64,000 nt of DNA, taken from positions 1-64,000 of the forward strand of contig WRBQ01000003.1 of NCBI GenBank assembly GCA_009784445.1, written 5' to 3'. Position 1 is the stretch's first letter; each line of letters begins with the position of its first letter. This document shows, in pieces, positions 1 to 8,494 of this stretch. The notes under the pieces are model-generated. The model saw only the letters and a list, made by a program, of their open reading frames with translations, searched no databases and had not been told where the DNA came from. The DNA comes from Oscillospiraceae bacterium (lineage in GTDB: Bacteria; Bacillota; Clostridia; Oscillospirales; Acutalibacteraceae). Made by a program: the position numbers and the translations under genes.

Positions 1-1
1 C

Positions 2-352
2 ATTCCCTGGCAGTTGTGCGACTTGCTCGCCGCCATGGAGGCCGACGCAGGCATCAAGTTCACCGAGCTGCGCGTGGACGGCGGCGCGTCCGTCAGTGAT
101 ATCATGATGCAGTTGCAAGCAGACTTCAGCCAAGCCAATGTCAACCGCCCGCGTGTGACCGAAACCACAGCACTCGGCGCGGCTTACATCGCGGGATTGA
201 CGGCAGGCGTGTGGGCCAGCAAAGCCGAAATTGAGCAAAACCGCCAAGTTGACCGCGTGTTTGTGCCGCAACTGCCGCGTGCGCAGCGCAACGAACTTTA
301 CGCTGGCTGGCAAAAGGCCGTGCAACGCAGTTTAAACTGGATTGAAAGTTAG
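2..352 (+). CDS. glpK: Glycerol kinase, C-terminal part (gene starts before window)
   Basis: In-frame from base 2; ...AMEADAGIKFTELRVDGGASVSDIMMQLQADF...VTETTALGAAYIAGL matches the FGGY glycerol kinase C-terminus. Confidence 0.85.
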   Translation: MPWQLCDLLAAMEADAGIKFTELRVDGGASVSDIMMQLQADFSQANVNRPRVTETTALGAAYIAGLTAGVWASKAEIEQNRQVDRVFVPQLPRAQRNELYAGWQKAVQRSLNWIES

Positions 353-365
353 CACACAACCGTGT

Positions 366-440
366 GTAGGGGCGCGCATTGCGCGTCCGTCCTTTTTCGC
401 CTGAAATAAAAAATCCTGGACGGCCAATGGCCGCCCCTAC
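366..440. repeat. Dispersed imperfect inverted repeat, family A copy 1 (GTAGGGGCGCGCATTGCGCGTCCG...CGGACGGCCAATGGCCGCCCCTAC)
   Basis: Same arms seen at 9250-9325 and 11077-11147 with different loops; intergenic. Confidence 0.85.
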
Positions 441-451
441 ATAAACACAAA

Positions 452-482
452 AGGCAGGGAATCACTCCCCTGCCTCTTTTAT
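452..482. terminator. Rho-independent terminator between convergent glpK and pyc
   Basis: AGGCAGGG-aatcact..-CCCTGCCT followed by CTTTTATTTG. Confidence 0.7.
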
Positions 483-494
483 TTGTTTCGCTGG

Positions 495-3400
495 CTAAGC
501 CATGCGGATAATCAGTTCGCCGCCTTTGACGGGCTGCTTTTCGCTCACGAGCACTTTTTCAATCACGCCGTCGGTTTTTGCCATCACGGTGGTTTCCATC
601 TTCATGGCCTCGATAACAGCGAGGACGTCGTTTTGTTTGACTTTGTCGCCCTGCTTCACCATCACCTTGCTCACCATACCGGGAATGCTCGCGCCAATGT
701 CTAGGGGATCTTCCAGATTAGCCATAACCACATTAGTGGCGGTGGTTTGACTGCTGTCTTGCACGGCAATTTCGCGGCGGTCGCCGTTGAGCTCAAATAC
801 CAACTGACGCAGGCCGTCTACATCAGGCTTGCTCATGCTGATGAACTTGATAATCAGCGTCTTGCCGTCTTCAATCTCCACTTGCGTGGTTTGGCCGGGC
901 GCCATGCCCGCAAAGAACACCGGACTCTCTAGGGCACTGAGTTCACTGTACTCTTTTTGGTGCGCGTAGTAATCTTTCAGCACCTTCGGGTACAAGCAAT
1001 ACGACACGATGTCCTGCATGTTCGGCTCGGCGCAGAAGGGTTTCATCTCAGCGCGAATGGCATCGAAGTCCACCGGCGGCAGGCTTTCGCCCGGGCGGCC
1101 GGTAATGGCCGTTTTGCCCTTGAGCACCACGGCCTGCAAGTCTTTGGGGAACCCGCCCTGCGGCTGGCCCATCATGCCGCTGAAGTAGCTTTCCACGGAG
1201 TCCGGGAAGGCAATGTGCTTGCCTTTTTCCACGATATTTTCGGGCGTCAGGTCATTTTGCACCATGATGATGGCCAAGTCACCGACCATTTTAGAGCTGG
1301 GTGTGACCTTCACGATGTCGCCCACGAGATCATTGGCCTGCTTGTATTTCTCCTTCACTTCTTCAAAGCGGTCACCTAGGCCAATGCTATCCACTTGCGC
1401 GCGCAGGTTGGTATACTGCCCGCCGGGGATTTCATATTTGTAGATGTCGGTTGCGGGGAAGTCCAAGCCTTCTTCAAAGCCTGCATAGTAGCCGCGCACG
1501 TGCTCCCAATAGCGGGAAATGGGCAGCAGCGCGTCGTCTTTCATGCCGGTGTCGCGCTCGGTGCCTTCAAGGGCGGTCACCACCGCGTTGAGCGACGGTT
1601 GGCTGGTGAGCGAAGATAGGCTGGCAATGGCGGTGTCCACAATATCCACACCAGCTTCAGCAGCCTTGAGAATAGCCGCCACGCCGTTGCCGCTGGTGTC
1701 GTGCGTGTGCAGGTGAATGGGCAGGCCCACTTCTTGTTTCAGCGCACGCACCAGTTCTTGCGCAGCATAAGGCTTGAGCAAACCGGACATATCCTTGATA
1801 CCCAAGATGTGCACGCCGCGTTTTTCAAGCTCTTTGGCCATATTCACGTAGTACTTCAGGTCATACTTGGTGCGCGACAGGTCAGAAATGTCGCCGGTGT
1901 AGCAGATGTAGCCCTCGCACAGCTTGCCCGCCTTGCGCACTTCATCAATGCTCAGCTCCATGTTGGGCAGCCAGTTGAGCGAATCAAACACGCGGAAAAC
2001 ATCCACGCCCGCCTCGGCGGCCTCATGAATAAACTTGGCGATGAGGTTATCCGGGTAGCTGGTGTAGCCCACGGCGTTGGCACCGCGCAGCAACATCATC
2101 AACAGCACATTCGGGATTTTCTCGCGCAGCAGCTTCAGGCGCTCCCACGGCGACTCGTGCAGGAAGCGATAGGCTACGTCAAAGGTCGCGCCGCCCCACA
2201 TTTCAAAGGCAAAGGCATTAGGCATGGCATGTGCCATGTAGTCCGCAATGGCAGTCATATCTTTGGTGCGCACGCGTGTGGCAAGCAAGCTTTGGTGCGC
2301 GTCGCGCAGCGTGGTGTCGGAAATCAGCAGCTCTTTCGCACCCAGAATATGCTGTTTCACGGCATCAGCGCCTTTGCTGTCCAGCAATTGCTTCAGGCCA
2401 GCCTGCGGCACGCCGCTGGTAGCAGGCACAGGCGGTGCAGTGAAATCCGCAGGCGCAGACTTGCCGCCATTAACCACAGTGTTGCTGATATACTTAAGCA
2501 CCTTATTCGCGCGGTCTTGCGGCGCAGGGAAGGCAAACAGCTCGGGCGTTTCGTCAATGAAAGTGGCATGGCAATCATTGGCTTGGTACTGCGGGTGGTT
2601 GAGGATGTTCTCTAGGAAGCGAATGTTGGTTTTCACGCCACGAATACGCATTTCTTGCAAGGCACGCAAGGCCTTGCGGTTCGCGCCCTCAAAGGTGCGG
2701 TCAAAGGTAATGACTTTCACCAGCAGGCTGTCGTAGTAGGGCGAAATCTCCGCACCGGTGTAGGTGTTGCCGGCATCTAGGCGCACGCCATGGCCGCCGC
2801 CCGAGCGATACACCGTAATCTTGCCGATGTCGGGGCTAAAGTTGTTTTGCGGGTCTTCGGTGGTCACGCGGTTTTGAATGGCCACGCCGCGCACTTCGAT
2901 GGATTCCTGCGTGGGAATATCAATCACCGGGCCGTTTAGGGCATGCCCCTCGGCCACTTGAATTTGCGCCTGCACCAAGTCGATGCCCGTGATGACCTCG
3001 CTGATGGTGTGTTCCACTTGAATGCGGGGGTTCATTTCAATGAAGTAGTGGTTGCCGTCTTTGTCCACCAAAAACTCCACCGTGCCGGCGTTCACATAGT
3101 TCACCTGCTTGGCGATCTTCACCGCGTCTTCGTAGAGTTTTTCTTTGATGGCTTGGGGCAGCGAAACCGCAGGTGCAATCTCCACCACTTTTTGATAGCG
3201 GCGTTGCAGCGAGCAGTCGCGCTCATATAGATGATATACATTGCCGTGTTTGTCGGCCAAAATTTGAATCTCAATGTGCTTGGGCTGCACTAGGAATTTT
3301 TCCATGAAAATGTCGCCATTGCCAAAAGACTTCAGCGCTTCACTTTGCACCAGCGGGAAAGCAACTTTCAGCTCTTGTGCATCGTTGCAGCGGCGCATGC

Positions 3401-3908
3401 CTTTGCCACCGCCGCCGGCAGCTGCTTTCAAAATCACGGGGTATTTATACTGCTCCGCAAGCTGCACAGCTTCTTCCACGTCTTTCAGCGGTGCTTCACC
3501 ACCGGGGATGGTGGGCACGTTGCAAGCCTTGGAAATCTCTTTGGCGGCCAGTTTGTCGCCCATGTTTGCCAGCACGTTGCTGGGCGGGCCAATGAAGATG
3601 ATGCCATTGTCTTCGCAGGCTTTGGCGAAGTGTGCATTTTCGCTCAAAAAACCATAGCCGGGATGGATGGCATCCACGTTTTTTTCTTTGGCCAGTTTCA
3701 CAATCGCTTCAATGTCTAGGTAGGCGCCCAGCGGAGTTTGGTTTTCGCCCACCAGATAAGCCTCGTCCGCTTTGGTGCGGAAGGAATTGAAGGTATCTTC
3801 CTTGGAGTAGATCGCCACCGTGCTAATGCCAAGCTCTGCGCATGCGCGAAACACGCGAATGGCGATTTCGCCGCGGTTGGCCACCAGCACTTTTTTGATT
3901 GCTTTCAT
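495..3908 (-). CDS. pyc: Pyruvate carboxylase
   Basis: 1137 aa; biotin carboxylase (KVLVANRGEIAIRVFRA), carboxyltransferase (LLISDTTLRDAHQSLLATRVRT) and biotinyl (VIEAMKMET) motifs. Confidence 0.97.
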   Translation of the reverse strand: MKAIKKVLVANRGEIAIRVFRACAELGISTVAIYSKEDTFNSFRTKADEAYLVGENQTPLGAYLDIEAIVKLAKEKNVDAIHPGYGFLSENAHFAKACEDNGIIFIGPPSNVLANMGDKLAAKEISKACNVPTIPGGEAPLKDVEEAVQLAEQYKYPVILKAAAGGGGKGMRRCNDAQELKVAFPLVQSEALKSFGNGDIFMEKFLVQPKHIEIQILADKHGNVYHLYERDCSLQRRYQKVVEIAPAVSLPQAIKEKLYEDAVKIAKQVNYVNAGTVEFLVDKDGNHYFIEMNPRIQVEHTISEVITGIDLVQAQIQVAEGHALNGPVIDIPTQESIEVRGVAIQNRVTTEDPQNNFSPDIGKITVYRSGGGHGVRLDAGNTYTGAEISPYYDSLLVKVITFDRTFEGANRKALRALQEMRIRGVKTNIRFLENILNHPQYQANDCHATFIDETPELFAFPAPQDRANKVLKYISNTVVNGGKSAPADFTAPPVPATSGVPQAGLKQLLDSKGADAVKQHILGAKELLISDTTLRDAHQSLLATRVRTKDMTAIADYMAHAMPNAFAFEMWGGATFDVAYRFLHESPWERLKLLREKIPNVLLMMLLRGANAVGYTSYPDNLIAKFIHEAAEAGVDVFRVFDSLNWLPNMELSIDEVRKAGKLCEGYICYTGDISDLSRTKYDLKYYVNMAKELEKRGVHILGIKDMSGLLKPYAAQELVRALKQEVGLPIHLHTHDTSGNGVAAILKAAEAGVDIVDTAIASLSSLTSQPSLNAVVTALEGTERDTGMKDDALLPISRYWEHVRGYYAGFEEGLDFPATDIYKYEIPGGQYTNLRAQVDSIGLGDRFEEVKEKYKQANDLVGDIVKVTPSSKMVGDLAIIMVQNDLTPENIVEKGKHIAFPDSVESYFSGMMGQPQGGFPKDLQAVVLKGKTAITGRPGESLPPVDFDAIRAEMKPFCAEPNMQDIVSYCLYPKVLKDYYAHQKEYSELSALESPVFFAGMAPGQTTQVEIEDGKTLIIKFISMSKPDVDGLRQLVFELNGDRREIAVQDSSQTTATNVVMANLEDPLDIGASIPGMVSKVMVKQGDKVKQNDVLAVIEAMKMETTVMAKTDGVIEKVLVSEKQPVKGGELIIRMA

Positions 3909-3955
3909 GAAATTTCTCCTTATTCATGTGATTCATAATAGTATATCACAAAACA

Positions 3956-4001
3956 AGCCGTTTTGCAAGTAGAGAGTTCTCGTCTTGCAAAACGGCTTTT
4001 T
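3956..4001. terminator. Long-stem terminator hairpin downstream of the pyrG-gatCAB-DUF3006 block
   Basis: AGCCGTTTTGCAAG...CTTGCAAAACGGCT with flanking T/A runs. Confidence 0.75.
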
Positions 4002-4008
4002 GTGCAAA

Positions 4009-4218
4009 TCAACCAAACAATTCATCTGCCTGTGCGTGCAACTTGGCGCGGCGAGCCTGTTCAGTAGCCAAATCCAGCACCCAAGTTCCATCAACCTGCA
4101 CCAACACGCTGCCCTCGCGCACACCGGCAGGCAGCGCGGCTAGCTGAATATCCACATAGCTCCCATCATCGCATTCACACACGGCAAGGTCATCCACAAT
4201 GCGGTCAACAATCAGCAA
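4009..4218 (-). CDS. DUF3006-like small protein
   Basis: 69 aa MLIVDRIVDDLAVCECDDGSYVDIQLAALPAGVREGSVL; overlaps the end of gatB. Confidence 0.6.
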   Translation of the reverse strand: MLIVDRIVDDLAVCECDDGSYVDIQLAALPAGVREGSVLVQVDGTWVLDLATEQARRAKLHAQADELFG

Positions 4219-5614
4219 GAGCAGCCTCCAATGCAGGCTTCACCAGCGCAGGATTCCCCTGCCCTTTCAGCTCTTTCATCACTTGACCCATAATGAAGCC
4301 GAACGTTTTCTCGTTGCCCCCGCGGTAGTCTGCAATGGCCTTGGGGTTGGCGGCAAGCGCAGCAGCAATCGCGGCAGCCACAGCATCGCTGTTGTCGTCC
4401 ATCAGCAGGCCGTTTTGCTCAATGTAGGCCATGGGTTGTACATCTTCGCCAAACACGGCATGCATGGTTTGCTTGTAGGCCGCGCGATTGATTTTGCCTG
4501 CAAGCACCAGATTAATCAATTCTGCAAGTTTTCCTGCATCCACTTGCAAATCTTCAGGCAGCGTGCCTGTGTTGTTGAGGTGGCGCATCAGCTCGCCGGT
4601 GATGAGGTTCGCCGCTTCTTTGGGCTGACCGGTCAGCTCCACAAGCCGCTCGAATAGCACGGAAATCGTCTTGTGCACGGTGATAGTGGCGGCATCTTTG
4701 GGCGCAATGCCGTGCTCGCCAATGTAGCGCTCACGCTTTTGCGCCGCAAGTTCCGGTAATGTGGCGCGCACTTGCTCCAGCCACGCGTCGTCGATGATCA
4801 CCGGTGGCACGTCTGGGCATGGGAAGTAGCGGTAATCCTGTGCGTTTTCTTTGTTGCGCATGGGCATGCTCTTGCCCTTGTTGTCGTCCCAGCGGCGGGT
4901 TTCCTGCGTGATTTGGCCCCCGCGCGTAATCACATCAATGTGCCGTTTGCTTTCGTATTCAATTGCCCGCGCAATGGCCTTGAAGGAGTTAAGGTTCTTC
5001 ATTTCGGTGCGTGTGCCAAACTCGGCCTGACCCAGCGGCCGCACAGAGAGATTCACGTCGCAGCGCAGCGAGCCCTCTTGCATCTTGCAGTCGCAAATGT
5101 CGAGATATAGCAGCGTTTCGCGCAGCGTTTCCAGAAAATCTAGCACCTGCTCCGTTGTGCGAAAATCGGGTTTAGTCACAATTTCAAGCAGCGGCGTGCC
5201 ACTGCGGTTGTAGTCCATGTAGGCCGCCGAGCCGTTGGGCGCATGCACCAGCTTGCCCGCGTCCTCTTCCATGTGAATTTGGTGCAGACGGATGCCCCCC
5301 ACGCTGCCGTTGCGGCAAACGGGAGCATACAGCTGCGTGGTTTGCCAGGCCTTGGGCAAGTCGGGGTAGAAATAATTCTTGCGGTCAAAGGTGTTCACCC
5401 GCGTGATGTCGCAATCTAGGGTTAAGCCCAAGCGCATGGCGTACTCAACCACAGCTTTGTTCAGCATAGGCAGCACACCGGGTTCACCCGTGCAACCGGG
5501 GCAAACATGCGTGTTCGGCTCACCGCCAAACTCTGTGGAGCAACCGCAAAAAATCTTGCTTTTGGTGCTTAGCTCGGCGTGCACTTCAAGCCCCATCACT
5601 ACTTCCCAATTCAT
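4205..5614 (-). CDS. gatB: Asp-tRNA(Asn)/Glu-tRNA(Gln) amidotransferase subunit B
   Basis: 469 aa; GLEVHAELSTKSKIFCGCSTEFGGEPNTHVCP, KNYFYPDLPK, HMEEDAGK, DYNRSGTPLLEIV, GSLRCDVNLSVRP all retained. Confidence 0.93.
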   Translation of the reverse strand: MNWEVVMGLEVHAELSTKSKIFCGCSTEFGGEPNTHVCPGCTGEPGVLPMLNKAVVEYAMRLGLTLDCDITRVNTFDRKNYFYPDLPKAWQTTQLYAPVCRNGSVGGIRLHQIHMEEDAGKLVHAPNGSAAYMDYNRSGTPLLEIVTKPDFRTTEQVLDFLETLRETLLYLDICDCKMQEGSLRCDVNLSVRPLGQAEFGTRTEMKNLNSFKAIARAIEYESKRHIDVITRGGQITQETRRWDDNKGKSMPMRNKENAQDYRYFPCPDVPPVIIDDAWLEQVRATLPELAAQKRERYIGEHGIAPKDAATITVHKTISVLFERLVELTGQPKEAANLITGELMRHLNNTGTLPEDLQVDAGKLAELINLVLAGKINRAAYKQTMHAVFGEDVQPMAYIEQNGLLMDDNSDAVAAAIAAALAANPKAIADYRGGNEKTFGFIMGQVMKELKGQGNPALVKPALEAALADC

Positions 5615-6651
5615 GCTGTTACCCCCTTCGCTAGTGCAATATCCGTGAACGCTGCGCCCATGATTTGTTGCCCGTCGGGCTTCACAATTGCAGGCAGCCC
5701 AGCCAAATTCGCCAAGCAGTTGTGGGCTTCATCAACGGGCAATTCAATCGCCGAAATGCTCGTCAGTACATCTTTCACTTGCCCGCGCACTTGCAGCGCT
5801 TTCGTGTAATACAGCTCGTAGTTGTCGCCAGCTAGCATCAGCGAGCCAAACAGCACCCGGCGTTTGGTCGCCAGCCCAAAACCCTCACCACGTGAGAATT
5901 TATAGGTTTCGCTGAGATTTTCGGCTTTGGTGCTGCGCTTGCCCAAGCTCACGCCGTCGAACTTTTGCAGGTTTGCGCCAAATTCAGCGCAGGCGATAAT
6001 CTCACACGCAGCCAATGCATGGGGGAATTCGGGCAGGTTTTCATTCGACCCCACAGGTTGTGCAACATTACAGTCCGCGATAATTTCCAGCAGCACAGCA
6101 CAATCTTCAACACAACGAGCAATCGGCCCAATGGCATCCATCGAGCTCACCTGCGCCACCAAACCCAAGCGCGACACCGCGCCGTAAGTGGGCTTGATGT
6201 GCCACACGCCATGTTCAGCGCAGGCCATGCGATTATCCGTAGCCAAAGCTAGGGGAATCTCACCAGCCGTCACAGCAGCGGCTGCTTGTGGGCTATGCGC
6301 AAACTCATTCATGCCCAGCTTGCCGATGACAATCAGCCCGGCAGCTTGCAGTTTTTCCACCACCACGGCATCAAAAATCGGCATGTAGCCCTCGAGCATT
6401 GCCGACCCGCAAGCACAGGGCATGCCCTGCACAAAAATATTATCCTGCAAGGCCATCGGCACGCCCGCAAGCGGCGAAAGCGCCTCGCCCGCGTCTAGCT
6501 TAGCCTGCACCTGCGCAGCTTGTTCAAGTGCACTTTCATTGATTGCCACGAAGTTCGCACTCGCGCGGGCTTTCTCTAAATATTGCGCCGTGACATCCGC
6601 TACAGTCACTTTTTTTGCGGCAATGGCGGCGGCAAGTTGTAAAGCAGTCAT
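5611..6651 (-). CDS. gatA: GatA-like amidase subunit, shortened and lacking the amidase-signature catalytic residues (candidate pseudoenzyme)
   Basis: 346 aa from ATG 6651 with AGGAGG 8 nt upstream; KPTYGAVSRLGLVAQVSSMDAIGPIARCVEDCAVLL and FSRGEGFGLATKRRVLFGSLMLAGDNYELYYTKALQVR match GatA; GGSSGGS and GSDTGGSIRQP absent; Lys of GVPxxxKDN is Gln. Confidence 0.85.
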   Translation of the reverse strand: MTALQLAAAIAAKKVTVADVTAQYLEKARASANFVAINESALEQAAQVQAKLDAGEALSPLAGVPMALQDNIFVQGMPCACGSAMLEGYMPIFDAVVVEKLQAAGLIVIGKLGMNEFAHSPQAAAAVTAGEIPLALATDNRMACAEHGVWHIKPTYGAVSRLGLVAQVSSMDAIGPIARCVEDCAVLLEIIADCNVAQPVGSNENLPEFPHALAACEIIACAEFGANLQKFDGVSLGKRSTKAENLSETYKFSRGEGFGLATKRRVLFGSLMLAGDNYELYYTKALQVRGQVKDVLTSISAIELPVDEAHNCLANLAGLPAIVKPDGQQIMGAAFTDIALAKGVTA

Positions 6652-6664
6652 ATTTAGCTTCCTC

Positions 6665-6943
6665 CTACTCTTGAATGGCCGGCGCGGCGTAATACTCACC
6701 ATTGTGTGCGGGCGCGTGCTGCAACAGGGCCTCACGCGCGGTGTGCTCAAGCACGATGTCATCACGCAACACGTTAGTGTGCTCAAGCGGTGTCACGCAC
6801 AGCGGCGCATCTTGCAAATCCAAAGCAGCAAGCTCGGCCATGCCAACAAGCTTGGCTTCCAGCTCGTCTTGCAGCTGCGCGCATTCCTCCGGCGAAAGCG
6901 CAAGCATCGTTAGATCTTGCAGGGTTTTCATATCTACGTTCAT
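6665..6943 (-). CDS. gatC: Asp/Glu-tRNA amidotransferase subunit C
   Basis: 92 aa; L..LAL..EE...L..ELE..., LRDDIV, ALLQHAPAHNGEYYAAPAIQE; directly precedes gatA. Confidence 0.85.
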   Translation of the reverse strand: MNVDMKTLQDLTMLALSPEECAQLQDELEAKLVGMAELAALDLQDAPLCVTPLEHTNVLRDDIVLEHTAREALLQHAPAHNGEYYAAPAIQE

Positions 6944-8376
6944 TGTTTACCTCCTAACGCAGCCCGCACAAGCCCAAGAAACAACGGGTGCGGCTTGTTG
7001 GGGCGGCTCTTAAATTGCGGATGATATTGCACCGAAACATAAAACGAATGCCCGGACAGTTCCATCGCTTGCACCGCGCCATCTTTGGGCGAGGTCACAC
7101 AGGCAATCATGTCCGTCTGCTGCCAAGCGCACATGCCGCGGAATCTTTCGCTGATTTCCTCGCAGCCATACAACGCATGCAGCTTGGTGCCCAGCACAAT
7201 TTTACAGGGGAACGCGCCGCGCTGTTGCGGATGATTGCAGGTTTCGCCAACGCCAATGCCCAGCAACGGAATATTGTTTTCCCGGGAAAAGGCGCAGGTG
7301 GCCACGTCACCACAAGAGCCATTTTCGCCCGGCAGCACAATGCCTTGCACGCCTTGCAGCGCTTGTGTGATGTTCTCAGTTGCGCTGTCAATCCATCGAA
7401 TTTTCACTTTGGCTCCACAAGCAAAACCGGCATGGTTCAAGCTCTCAATCACCGACAGATAGGCATCGTGCAGTTGCACATAGTCACCCACAATTGCAAT
7501 TTCTACTTCGTGTTTACGGTCAGCAATTTTTTGCACCATCGTGCGCCATTCAGTCAGATCCGGCTCGGGCGTGTTCCAGCCAAGCTCGCGGCAAACCACG
7601 GCGTCCATGCCGTTGTCGTGCAGCATCAGCGGCGCTTGATACAACGACGGCAGGTCCAGATTCTCAATCACGCAGTCGGTTTTCACGTTGCAAAACAGCG
7701 AGATTTTGTCTGCCAAGCCCGGCGGTAGGGGTTCTTCCACCCGCGCAACGATGATATTCGGCGAAATACCCATCGCGCGCAATTCTTTCACGCTGTGTTG
7801 AGTGGGTTTTGATTTATGTTCGCCGCTGCAGCGCAAAAACGGCACGAGCGTCACATGCACAAACAAGCAAGCTTGTGCGCCTTTTTCCAGGCTAATCTGG
7901 CGAATGGCCTCAATGAACGGCTGGCATTCAATGTCGCCAATGGTGCCGCCAATTTCGGTAATGAGCACATCTGCGCCGCTATTTTCCGCAGCGGCGTTGA
8001 TGAAATCTTTGATTTCGTTGGTCACATGGGGAATCACCTGCACGGTGCCGCCTTGATAGTCACCCGCGCGCTCGCGTTGCAGCACATTGCGATACACCTT
8101 GCCGCTGGTGAGGCTGGAAAGCCGTGTGAGGCTTTCATCAATAAAGCGCTCGTAGTGCCCCAAGTCAAGGTCGGTTTCGCTGCCGTCGTCGGTCACAAAC
8201 ACCTCGCCGTGTTGCAGCGGATTCATACTGCCCGGGTCGATGTTGAGGTAAGGGTCAAGCTTTTGCGCAGCCACGCGCAGCCCGCGTTGCTTCAGCAGCC
8301 GCCCCAAGCTGGCCGCTGTAATCCCCTTGCCCAGGCCCGAAACCACCCCGCCGGTGATGAAAATGTGCTTTGTCAT
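6940..8376 (-). CDS. pyrG: CTP synthase with intact synthetase domain but degenerate, shortened glutamine amidotransferase domain
   Basis: 478 aa; MTKHIFITGGVVSGLGKGITAASLGRLLK, NPLQHGEVFVTDDGSETDLDLGHYERF, GEHKSKPTQHSVKELR; GATase has LLGIGVGET instead of LGICLGMQ and YHPQF instead of FHPEF. Confidence 0.92.
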   Translation of the reverse strand: MTKHIFITGGVVSGLGKGITAASLGRLLKQRGLRVAAQKLDPYLNIDPGSMNPLQHGEVFVTDDGSETDLDLGHYERFIDESLTRLSSLTSGKVYRNVLQRERAGDYQGGTVQVIPHVTNEIKDFINAAAENSGADVLITEIGGTIGDIECQPFIEAIRQISLEKGAQACLFVHVTLVPFLRCSGEHKSKPTQHSVKELRAMGISPNIIVARVEEPLPPGLADKISLFCNVKTDCVIENLDLPSLYQAPLMLHDNGMDAVVCRELGWNTPEPDLTEWRTMVQKIADRKHEVEIAIVGDYVQLHDAYLSVIESLNHAGFACGAKVKIRWIDSATENITQALQGVQGIVLPGENGSCGDVATCAFSRENNIPLLGIGVGETCNHPQQRGAFPCKIVLGTKLHALYGCEEISERFRGMCAWQQTDMIACVTSPKDGAVQAMELSGHSFYVSVQYHPQFKSRPNKPHPLFLGLVRAALGGKQ

Positions 8377-8393
8377 TGCCGTCGTCCTTTCTT

Positions 8394-8449
8394 GTTACTT
8401 TTTTTTGCAAAAAAAGAATCAAAAAAACCTAGCCCGCTTCGCGGCGGGC
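8394..8449. repeat. Dispersed T7-GC-A7 palindrome element, family B
   Basis: GTTACTTTTTTTTGCAAAAAAAGAATCAAAAAAACCTAGCCCGCTTCGCGG; similar to 10918, 17056, 21457 and 9461 copies. Confidence 0.75.
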
Positions 8450-8494
8450 ATTAAAATCATTATAACATGCTTTGCAGCAAAATGCAACTGTTTT

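Noticed and set aside
1701-2615. 304-aa plus-strand ORF inside pyc (and similar long ORFs at 2248-2736, 14622-15305, 6988-7728, 12754-13419)
   Set aside because: Antisense to strongly conserved genes; explained by codon bias of the opposite strand; no recognisable motifs or RBS.
5611-6651. gatA as a frameshifted pseudogene
   Set aside because: Frame is continuous, RBS intact, conserved blocks remain in frame on both sides of every deletion; pseudoenzyme fits better than decay.
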